Source: Candidatus Bipolaricaulota bacterium (GTDB taxonomy: Bacteria; Bipolaricaulota; Bipolaricaulia; RBG-16-55-9). From it: a stretch of DNA of 8,385 nucleotides. The stretch covers positions 1-8,385 of the forward strand of contig JAHEOA010000003.1 in assembly GCA_018609825.1 (NCBI GenBank), in the 5' to 3' direction. Position numbers and translations under genes: made by a program. The first letter of the stretch is position 1. Each line of letters begins with the position of its first letter. Shown in pieces: positions 1 to 4,756 of this stretch. The notes beneath the pieces were generated by a model. It did not search any database, had not been told where the DNA came from, and worked only from the letters and a program-made list of their open reading frames with translations.

Positions 1-227
1 GGGCGCAACGAGCTCGTGGCGATCGGTCCCGGCGCTCGCCCTGGACGTTTGTGCTCTGCAAGACACGGTCGCTACATTGGGCGGAAGCGGAGGAAAGCCC
101 GAGAGGGAAAGTCGGATCTGGCGGTCAGTGATCGGCAAGCCAGCCCATGGGGACGCTGGCCCGGACCGGTGTCCAGCTTGGGCTCCTTCGCTGACCTCCG
201 CATAGCTCCGGCACCGCATGGTCCTCC
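1..227. other. Left-edge stretch without a recognisable gene
   Basis: I see no convincing coding frame here. The one plus-strand open frame (16-234) has Arg/Pro/Ser-rich shadow-like composition and no ribosome binding site. A 6-bp inverted repeat (GCCAGC at 139-144 with GCTGGC at 155-160) lies downstream of the minus-strand HTH gene but has no T-tract, so I do not call it a terminator. Confidence 0.5.
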
Positions 228-1304
228 TCACTGACCGGCCTCCGGGGAAGCGGGTTCCATGAGCGACGCCGTTGACATCGCCATCCAATCGACGCCAGCG
301 CGGATCTCCGCCGCCGGCACGCCGTACTCCGCGGCCAACGCTGCGCATCGGGCTTCCACCTCGGCATGGGGAATCCGTCGCTCGTGCAACTCCTCCCAGG
401 CGATGACGAACAGCCGCAGTGACTCCCGGCAATGGCGGCGACGGCGCGCCAGCGACGAGTGTTTCAACGCGGCCAGCCAGGCCTCCTCGCGACGTTCGGC
501 CTCGGCCCAGGCGGCGAGTTCGCGCTGCTCGGCCGCCTCCTCATCCTCCAGATTCGACATCACCCGCTGCAGGAGCCAGCCCACCCAGCTGCAGAGGCGC
601 TCAACGCCGCGGCGCAGCAGGGCTTGCAGCTTGTCGCGCCGTTTCCAGAGCCGGCTGAAGAGCCGATCGTGGACTTGCCGGACCCGCTGCGCGCTCCCTC
701 CCTCCAGTCGCTGCAGGATGAGGCCGCTGATCCGCTCCGCGGGCTCGGCAGGTACCCCCAGGTTCCAGCAGCCGAGGCGGAACAGTTTGGCCGCCCGTTT
801 GAATCCATATTGGCCCTTTCGAAGCGTCGTCCAGCCCGAGGTCAGGTAGCGGCAGCGTTGGGCCGGGTTCGCTTCCCAGCGCGGGCGTTCGGGGGCGGGG
901 GCTTCTGCATAGCGGTGTTGGGGGTTATTACTTCTGGGGTTCTTAGGGGGGTGACACTTTTGCGCTTGCGATTCGGCAGAGCTGTCTCGACCCGCGGGCG
1001 GCTTCCTCCAGTTGAGGCGGTACGTGGAGTGATGGCCGCGGCCGGTGCGCGACTCCGTCCGGAACAGCAGGTTGACCCGCTGGAGGAATTTGACGACCTT
1101 GTAGACGGTCTTGCGCGAGTAGCCCGTCTCGGCGACGACGGTGTCGGCCCGGAGCTCGAAGCGGCCATGCGCGTCGGAGTGGCGATACAGGTAACGGAAG
1201 ATTCGGTCATAGGATAGACTGCGCTGTTTACGAATGACATTGGGTATTTTTGATGGGGCGGAGTTGACACACGCCCCCCATCTGGTGTATGATTTGGACG
1301 TCAT
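228..1304 (-). CDS. Winged-helix (HTH_36-like) protein, replication-initiator/regulator type
   Basis: This is a 358-residue protein with a DNA-binding N-terminus. Residues about 28-98 read as a winged helix: a first helix (SLSYDRIFRYLYRH), the HGRFEL turn, a helix-turn-helix with recognition helix around 62-77 (GYSRKTVYKVVKFL), and a wing ending in HSTYRLNW. This layout is that of the HTH_36 and related domains in plasmid RepA-like and phage replisome-organizer proteins, and in some regulators. After a Pro/Arg linker (about 100-150), residues 150-358 are Arg/Leu/Trp-rich and helical with a Glu/Ala-rich coiled segment (about 255-290); I recognise no family there. ATG at 1304 is the only canonical start upstream of the domain and has no clear Shine-Dalgarno. 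A plus-strand promoter (1264-1293) runs antisense across the first codons. A replication role is inference from domain type and from the repeated sites beside the start. Confidence 0.82.
   Translation of the reverse strand: MTSKSYTRWGACVNSAPSKIPNVIRKQRSLSYDRIFRYLYRHSDAHGRFELRADTVVAETGYSRKTVYKVVKFLQRVNLLFRTESRTGRGHHSTYRLNWRKPPAGRDSSAESQAQKCHPPKNPRSNNPQHRYAEAPAPERPRWEANPAQRCRYLTSGWTTLRKGQYGFKRAAKLFRLGCWNLGVPAEPAERISGLILQRLEGGSAQRVRQVHDRLFSRLWKRRDKLQALLRRGVERLCSWVGWLLQRVMSNLEDEEAAEQRELAAWAEAERREEAWLAALKHSSLARRRRHCRESLRLFVIAWEELHERRIPHAEVEARCAALAAEYGVPAAEIRAGVDWMAMSTASLMEPASPEAGQ
1264..1293 (+). promoter_or_regulatory. Sigma70-type promoter, TTGACA-N18-TATGAT
   Basis: A perfect -35 TTGACA (1264-1269) is followed after 18 bp by TATGAT (1288-1293), one mismatch from the -10 consensus. 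It points rightwards, away from and antisense to the start of the HTH gene. The only thing downstream before a strong terminator (1325-1357) is about 55-60 nt without an ORF, so it would drive a short RNA. Confidence 0.5.
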
Positions 1305-1357
1305 TGTGGGTACACCAGAGCCGGAAAGCTCCTGTTGCTGCAGGAGCTTTTCTCTTT
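1300..1357 (+). ncRNA. Putative short RNA, about 55-60 nt, ending in an intrinsic terminator
   Basis: The unit lies between the promoter at 1264-1293 and the terminator at 1325-1357 and holds no start codon with a ribosome binding site. It overlaps the 5' end and leader of the HTH gene in antisense, so it could base-pair with that mRNA, as counter-transcribed RNAs of replication genes do. The transcript start (about 1300) is estimated from the -10 position. Alternatively it is an attenuated leader with no downstream gene on this strand. Confidence 0.35.
1325..1357 (+). terminator. Rho-independent terminator
   Basis: AAAGCTCCTG (1325-1334) and CAGGAGCTTT (1341-1350) form a perfect 10-bp stem with loop TTGCTG. 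A T-rich tail (TTTTCTCTTT, 1348-1357) follows on the plus strand. There is no T-tract on the minus strand, so it acts rightwards. The same hairpin would sit in any minus-strand leader of the HTH gene. Confidence 0.75.
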
Positions 1358-1650
1358 GTCTCGCCGGCTAAATCAGCTCAACCCTTCCCGCCTGGTGTAG
1401 GCCTCACCTCCTTGAGAGCGGATCGCCGAGTGTAATCTCCATGACGCTGGGGGCACCATCCCAGCTGTCGTCCCGTCTCGGTTGAGCCTGGCGCCGTTCG
1501 CTGTTGACGGTCGAAACGATCGATCGGGCGCCTGACGGCGTTGCCGCGGTCGGGGGATCATGCGGCGAGCCTTCGGGCATGCTGAGGGCAATCCATCGGG
1601 ACGACGGGCGATGATCGCTCGGCCCGTGGGCCGGAACGGCCACACGGGCC
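1358..1650. other. Non-coding stretch between the two short-RNA units
   Basis: No convincing ORF. On the minus strand 1407-1416 reads as a perfect anti-16S match (AGGAGGTGA-type), but no start codon follows at a usable distance, so it is not used here. The third CTGGTGTA copy lies at 1392-1399. Nothing else recognisable. Confidence 0.4.
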
Positions 1651-1679
1651 TTGACGTCGGCAGACGGGATGCGTAGACT
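1651..1679 (+). promoter_or_regulatory. Sigma70-type promoter, TTGACG-N17-TAGACT
   Basis: TTGACG (1651-1656) is followed after exactly 17 bp by TAGACT (1674-1679). It is weaker than the unit 390 bp upstream but has the same plan: rightward promoter, short non-coding stretch, strong intrinsic terminator (1714-1739). A 7-bp inverted repeat begins two bases past the -10. Confidence 0.4.
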
Positions 1680-1680
1680 G

Positions 1681-1701
1681 GTGTCAATCACGGCTTGACA
1701 C
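1681..1701. repeat. Inverted repeat GTGTCAA-N7-TTGACAC
   Basis: The perfect arms are 1681-1687 and 1695-1701. Positioned across the expected transcription start of the second short-RNA unit, it could be an operator or, if transcribed, a 5' hairpin. The same heptamer TTGACAC also forms the -35 of the first unit (1264-1270). Confidence 0.5.
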
Positions 1702-1740
1702 GGAGCAACCGAGAGCCCCGACCCCCATCGGGGCTTTTTC
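1685..1740 (+). ncRNA. Putative second short RNA, about 55 nt
   Basis: This lies between the promoter at 1651-1679 and the terminator at 1714-1739. It has no ORF. After an optional 5' hairpin (1681-1701) comes a short linker and then the terminator stem. The linker just before the stem, GAGCAACCGAGAGC, loosely resembles the matching part of the first unit (GAGCCGGAAAGC). The two may be diverged copies, but the match is too short to be sure. Confidence 0.3.
1714..1739 (+). terminator. Rho-independent terminator
   Basis: AGCCCCGA (1714-1721) and TCGGGGCT (1728-1735) make a perfect 8-bp GC-rich stem with a 6-nt loop. T5 (1735-1739) follows on the plus strand; no T-tract follows on the other strand. 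Confidence 0.75.
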
Positions 1741-1858
1741 AATTGGGCGGCTCGGCGCGGCCTGGCCCGGTTGCCGTCGTGTCGCTCACCCCCTCGGCTG
1801 ATGCTTCGGCCGGTCTAGATCTCGATCAAGGGACATCGGAGCGGTGAAATCGCCTGCC

Positions 1859-2119
1859 CTACTGGGCAGATGCGCCAGCCTCAACGATCCGGAGCCGTCT
1901 CACTCGGCGAAGCTGGTCCATCGTGATCCCCTTCTCCCGGCATATCCGTTCGGCCTTGGCTTGGGTGATTTCGGGCGTCACCCCGATGTATGCGACGTGG
2001 CGCTGTCGTTGCGCTTTGGCCTCGCGGTCCCAGCGGTTCTCACGAAGGACGTAGAACGTGTGCGTGGTATCGGCCTTCCTCTTGGGCTTCTTGGATCCCT
2101 TCGTGAGGAACAGCGCCAT
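1859..2119 (-). CDS. Small basic protein, paralogue of the gene at 2517; unknown family
   Basis: This is an 86-residue basic protein if it starts at ATG 2119. I chose that start because the -10 box TATACT (2135-2130) lies directly upstream and homology with the divergent gene begins just after it. An N-terminal extension to 2155 or 2248 would cross that promoter. Residues 24-78 align without gaps to residues 19-73 of the product at 2517-3077, with 23 of 55 identities by hand count. Shared features are VL-x4-WD, a Lys/Arg/Gln-rich strand leading to VAY[IV]G, then a helix KAxxICxxKGI and L-x2-V-x-RL-x-I. I do not recognise the family; the pattern of a basic hairpin followed by a helix suggests nucleic-acid binding, which is inference. 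There is no signal peptide or membrane segment. Confidence 0.68.
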   Translation of the reverse strand: MALFLTKGSKKPKRKADTTHTFYVLRENRWDREAKAQRQRHVAYIGVTPEITQAKAERICREKGITMDQLRRVRRLRIVEAGASAQ

Positions 2120-2129
2120 CGTGGATCCG

Positions 2130-2159
2130 AGTATAGACCCGCCGCCGAGCGTCATGCAA
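2130..2159 (-). promoter_or_regulatory. Promoter for the small gene at 1859-2119, with almost no leader
   Basis: On the minus strand TATACT (2135-2130) is preceded 18 bp upstream by TTGCAT (2159-2154, a poor -35). Transcription would start near 2123, about four bases before ATG 2119. The mRNA would thus be essentially leaderless, in keeping with the lack of a good Shine-Dalgarno. Confidence 0.4.
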
Positions 2160-2180
2160 CCGGTTTGGACCAATTTCCGC

Positions 2181-2296
2181 TCACAACGTCGCGGCGTCCG
2201 TCGTCTCGTCGACGGACCGCCGCTGTGCTCTCCCGATCGGACATGCACGACCTCGCTCGAAGACGGCGGGCGTCATCGCCCGCCCGGGCGTTGTGA
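2181..2296. repeat. Nested multi-stem inverted-repeat structure
   Basis: An outer 8-bp stem, TCACAACG (2181-2188) with CGTTGTGA (2289-2296), encloses two inner hairpins. The first is 2191-2203 with 2210-2223: GTCCGTCG/CGACGGAC plus GCGGC/GCCGC with a single bulged C, loop TCTCGT. The second is GGCGGGCG (2265-2272) with CGCCCGCC (2277-2284), loop TCAT. The stems abut closely, as in a three-way junction. No T-tract follows, so these are not terminators. It lies between the divergent paralogues. It could be a structured RNA, a single-strand recombination or replication site, or a large operator. Confidence 0.55.
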
Positions 2297-2393
2297 CGTG
2301 GATCCCTCTCGCTGGCCGTGGCCGGGGCGCTCGGGGGTGATCGCGAGCATTCGCCAGCCGAAGCGAACGATCCTCGGGGCATAACGTATTCAG

Positions 2394-2406
2394 AGCACAT
2401 GGTGCT
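2394..2406. promoter_or_regulatory. Upstream operator-like palindrome AGCAC-N3-GTGCT
   Basis: AGCACATGGTGCT is a perfect 5-3-5 palindrome. It and its 3' flank TATGAA recur at 2490-2507, with centres 96 bp apart. There is no -35 at the right distance here, so it looks like an auxiliary operator rather than a second promoter. Confidence 0.55.
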
Positions 2407-2478
2407 ATGAAGACACGATCGTCAGGAGCGGATCGGCATAATGTCGCGTATGTCTCCTGATGGAGCGACAATATGGGG

Positions 2479-2507
2479 TTGGCTTATCGAGCACTATGTG
2501 CTATGAA
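2479..2507 (+). promoter_or_regulatory. Promoter of the gene at 2517 with a palindromic operator in its spacer
   Basis: TTGGCT (2479-2484), 17 bp, TATGAA (2502-2507): each hexamer matches consensus at four of six positions. The palindrome AGCACTATGTGCT (2490-2502) fills the spacer, the classic position for a repressor. Transcription would start near 2514, three bases before ATG 2517, so this mRNA too would be nearly leaderless and the GGAGG at 2511-2515 would not act as a normal Shine-Dalgarno. Confidence 0.45.
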
Positions 2508-2516
2508 TACGGAGGC

Positions 2517-3077
2517 ATGTTCCTGGCGAAGACGTGGAAGACCGTCAACGGGAAGCGCTATCCTGCATGGGTTCTGAAGAAAGCCGTCTGGGACAAGGAC
2601 CAGAAACGGCAAAAGCAAGTCTATGTGGCTTACGTCGGCACAAAGAAAGTGTTATCGTGGACAAAGGCACAGGAAATCTGTCAGGACAAAGGCATAAGTC
2701 TAGAGGAACTCCAACACGTTAAGCGGCTTCAAATAGAGAAGCCACCGGAAGCCACCCCACAAGCCACACAGGACGAAGGCGATACGATGACAGGTCCGAG
2801 CCAGGCCAAAGAACAAACGATTGAGGAGGAGGAAGTCGATCCGGAGATCGGCTTCGACGTCCCCGAGACGACGCCGGCGGAGATGGTGCGGCAGTTGCGG
2901 GCGTACTACGAACTGGGCAACACGCTGGGCGACTACGACGACCTGGCCTACCGGATCAGCCCGTCCATCGACGCCGAGGAGCTGCGCATGGTGGAGCAGG
3001 ATCGCGCCGTCCTCGACGGGGCGGAGCAAGAGCGCCTCCGCAACAAGTGGCGCTGGATGCATGGAGTGATCGCGTAG
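2517..3077 (+). CDS. Two-part protein: small basic domain fused to an acidic tail
   Basis: The protein has 186 residues from ATG 2517. That start gives MFLAKTW and matches the paralogue's N-terminus, whereas the upstream ATGs at 2460 and 2496 fall in or before the promoter and operator. Residues 19-73 are the same domain as the product of 1859-2119 (VAYVG, KAQEICQDKGI, VKRLQI). Residues 75-100 are a Pro/Glu/Thr/Gln-rich linker. Residues 101-186 begin with an acidic run (EEEEVDPE) and continue as a helical region with several Asp-Tyr and Tyr-Glu pairs and a Trp-rich end (KWRWMHGV). By hand count GC is about 50 % at 2581-2760 and about 67 % at 2881-3060. That suggests a graft of an AT-richer domain onto a native tail. 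An in-frame ATG at 2787 with AAGG seven bases upstream could start the tail separately. Function unknown. Confidence 0.82.
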   Translation: MFLAKTWKTVNGKRYPAWVLKKAVWDKDQKRQKQVYVAYVGTKKVLSWTKAQEICQDKGISLEELQHVKRLQIEKPPEATPQATQDEGDTMTGPSQAKEQTIEEEEVDPEIGFDVPETTPAEMVRQLRAYYELGNTLGDYDDLAYRISPSIDAEELRMVEQDRAVLDGAEQERLRNKWRWMHGVIA

Positions 3078-3284
3078 ATGGCCGAGCGGCCCTTCCCACG
3101 CCCGCCCCAGCGTGTCCCCGCGGATGGGTGAGCGGTGTCCTGGCGCGTTGCGGCCCGCGTCGGACAATACGACCGGACTTCTTGTTTCCGTGACGAGTCG
3201 GGGCCGACGCCACCACCGCTTGGGCGGCCTCGATTCGCCATGTGCCGGCTTCCCGATCCGGGATGGGCCCGTCCTCGGGCGAAC
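3078..3284. other. Gap between convergent genes
   Basis: Two genes end here facing each other. Only a weak 5-bp hairpin, TCCCG-ATC-CGGGA (3251-3263), is visible, and it has no T-tract. A 17-codon open frame starts immediately after the upstream stop codon (ATG 3078) but is too short and unsupported to call. Confidence 0.4.
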
Positions 3285-4457
3285 TCAGTTGACCGAGTGG
3301 ACGTGGCGGCGGACGTACTCGCGGAACAGCGGGTCGGGCACGGAGTAGCGGCGCTTGTCCGGGCCGTGGGGGGGCTGGGCGACGCACCCCTTCGCCTTGA
3401 GGCGACGCAGGAGCTTGGGCACCGACGCGGCGTTCAGCCCCGCCTCGGTGGCCGCCTGGACGACATTGCCGTGCGACGCCGGGCGTGCGAGGTCCACCAG
3501 CACCGCCAGCAGCCGCTGTTCGCCCGCGCTGAGCGAGGCGATCTGGGGCTCGAAGATCGTCAGCGAGATGCGGTAGAACGTCTGCTCCAGGGCCAGCTCG
3601 AACGTGTGGCGGGTGGCGCGGTTCTCGCGGCGTGCGAGCTCGAAGGTGTGGTAGGCCAACTCCTGGAGGTAATAGGGGTGGCCGGCCGCGAGCTCGGCGA
3701 TGCGGCTGACGACCTCGTCGTCAAAGCGCATGGGGGTGTCCGCGATCGGCCGCGTCACGGCGGCGCGCATGGCCGGCTCGGTGAGGCGCCGCAGCTCCAC
3801 CGTCTGGGAAAAGGGCGCCGACGGGGATCCGGTTGAGGTGAGGGAGCTGAGCGGGTCGGGAGCGCCGGAGACGACGAGCATCACCCTGGCCTCCGCCGGG
3901 CCCAGCTCCGCGAGCGCGCGCCGCAGCAGCGCGGTCGTCCGCGGCACGTCCTTGACCCGATCGAGGTCATCGATCAGCAGGAGGAGGCCGGTTGGGCGCT
4001 GCTGACCGCGGCCCCAGACGTGGCGGAGGCGGTTGCGGAGATCGGCCTGTGCCTCGCCCGCCGCGGGGAGGGGGCCGTGGAGGGTGAGCTCCGGTTCGGG
4101 GGGCGGATATCGGGGCCGATCGTGCGGTTGCGCCGACCGTGGCGGTCGCGATGCCCCGTACGTGGCGTCGACCCGCAGCCCCAGGTGGCGGCCGAGCGAG
4201 TCGATGCAGGCCGCCGGAGATTCGGGGTTGGCCACCTTCAATACGGTCAGAGCGCCTTCGGCGTCGGCCAACCGTTGGCATTGCAGCAACAAGGACGTCT
4301 TGCCCAAAGCCCACTCGCCCAACACGGCCATGTGGCGCGGTGCCCCATCGAGCGTGGACCGGAGGCATTCCCGGAACAGCTTGGTCTCCGCATCGCGGTC
4401 GGCAAGGTGGGGCGGGGCGAGGCTACTTCCCGGCGTGAAGGGGTTTCGCAGGGTCAT
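3285..4457 (-). CDS. P-loop AAA-type ATPase with C-terminal winged helix
   Basis: This 390-residue cytoplasmic ATPase resembles the Orc1/Cdc6-like or NACHT-like ATP-binding proteins of high-GC bacteria. From ATG 4457 it opens with NPFTPG and LADRDAE, the usual entry to this fold. Walker A is GEWALGKT (47-54), Walker B is LLLLIDDLD (158-166) and a sensor-1-like strand is VMLVVSGAPD. A proline-rich insert (about 104-134) precedes Walker B. A lid with GHPYYLQELAYHTFE follows. The last 80 residues read as a winged helix (GEQRLLAVL, ASVPKLLRRLKAKGCV, RRYSVPDPLFREYV), so nucleic acid is a likely partner. A TTG start at 4475 would lie inside the palindrome and -10, so I prefer 4457. There is no Shine-Dalgarno. 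It could be a replication-initiation or partition ATPase, or a signalling ATPase; its role is unknown. Confidence 0.88.
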   Translation of the reverse strand: MTLRNPFTPGSSLAPPHLADRDAETKLFRECLRSTLDGAPRHMAVLGEWALGKTSLLLQCQRLADAEGALTVLKVANPESPAACIDSLGRHLGLRVDATYGASRPPRSAQPHDRPRYPPPEPELTLHGPLPAAGEAQADLRNRLRHVWGRGQQRPTGLLLLIDDLDRVKDVPRTTALLRRALAELGPAEARVMLVVSGAPDPLSSLTSTGSPSAPFSQTVELRRLTEPAMRAAVTRPIADTPMRFDDEVVSRIAELAAGHPYYLQELAYHTFELARRENRATRHTFELALEQTFYRISLTIFEPQIASLSAGEQRLLAVLVDLARPASHGNVVQAATEAGLNAASVPKLLRRLKAKGCVAQPPHGPDKRRYSVPDPLFREYVRRHVHSVN

Positions 4458-4468
4458 GCGTGATGAGA

Positions 4469-4485
4469 CTGACAATATATGTCAG
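4469..4485. promoter_or_regulatory. 17-bp palindromic operator over the ATPase gene's -10
   Basis: CTGACA-N5-TGTCAG is a perfect inverted repeat. On the minus strand its centre contains TATATT (4479-4474), a good -10 that would start transcription near 4467, ten bases before ATG 4457. A further TGACA half-site lies at 4489-4493 (minus-strand TTTGACA). No good -35 is seen at 17 bp, as is common for activated or strongly regulated promoters. The palindrome suggests control by a dimeric repressor. Confidence 0.5.
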
Positions 4486-4585
4486 GGTTGTCAAACGTGA
4501 CCGTTCGCCATGATCTTCATGTGACGGACGACTGCACCTATCGCCTCAGGTCCCGGTTCCCTTCTAGGGGCTTAAGGAGGTCCAC

Positions 4586-4723
4586 GTGAGGAGTTGCCTC
4601 CGAGGCCAGTGGACCGGGCCGCGCCGGCGTGGGGCGTGGCCGCGGTGCCGAGGACAGGCGATGCCGCGCGAGCGTGCTGGCCTCGTGGAGCTTTCCCCAG
4701 CTGCACCCTGGCGCCGACGGTAA
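4586..4723 (+). CDS. Candidate 45-residue small protein with a perfect Shine-Dalgarno
   Basis: AAGGAGG (4574-4580) lies five bases before a GTG at 4586. The frame runs 45 codons to a TAA (4721-4723) inside the left arm of a strong terminator (4719-4756). The peptide starts MRSCLRGQW, ends APWRRR, is Arg/Pro/Trp-rich with two Cys, and has no hydrophobic segment or known motif. A 7-bp inverted repeat, GGTCCAC (4579-4585) with GTGGACC (4609-4615), overlaps the ribosome site, and CCTCC (4597-4601) can also pair with it, so translation could be switched by RNA folding. The composition is close to random GC-rich sequence. The alternative is a non-coding structured RNA ending at the terminator. Confidence 0.3.
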   Translation: MRSCLRGQWTGPRRRGAWPRCRGQAMPRERAGLVELSPAAPWRRR

Positions 4724-4756
4724 GCCCGCCTCCCTCGCTTCCCGGGCTTACCTTTT
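4719..4756 (+). terminator. Rho-independent terminator
   Basis: GGTAAGCCCG (4719-4728) and CGGGCTTACC (4743-4752) form a perfect 10-bp stem with a 14-nt loop. TTTT (4753-4756) follows on the plus strand only. It ends whatever is transcribed rightwards from the 4490-4580 region; no other gene lies there. Confidence 0.75.

Larger units (their letters stand above)
1282..1399. repeat. Three copies of the 8-mer CTGGTGTA (iteron- or operator-like)
   Basis: CTGGTGTA occurs at 1282-1289 and 1392-1399, and inverted (TACACCAG) at 1311-1318. The first and inverted copies form an 8-bp inverted repeat with a 21-bp spacer that brackets the HTH start codon (1302-1304) and overlaps the -10 of the rightward promoter. 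A shorter copy, CTGGTGT, is at 1678-1684, just past the -10 of the second rightward promoter. Repeats beside an initiator-like HTH gene suit a self-binding site, but no binding protein can be named from sequence. Confidence 0.5.

Noticed and set aside
432..1217. 261-codon plus-strand frame opposite the HTH gene
   Set aside because: Antisense shadow; the minus frame has a clear winged-helix domain.
1407..1416. Perfect minus-strand Shine-Dalgarno (AAGGAGGTG-like)
   Set aside because: No ATG, GTG or TTG at a workable distance downstream, so no gene follows it.
2460..2516. Longer N-terminus for the fused paralogue (ATG 2460 or 2496)
   Set aside because: The extra codons cover the promoter and operator, and homology with the paralogue starts only after ATG 2517.
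3078..3131. 17-codon ORF beginning right after a stop codon (TAG-ATG)
   Set aside because: Too short, proline-rich, with no independent ribosome site or family.
4458..4475. TTG start adding six residues to the ATPase
   Set aside because: It lies within the palindrome and the -10 box, lacks a ribosome site, and the conserved NPFTPG entry follows ATG 4457 directly.
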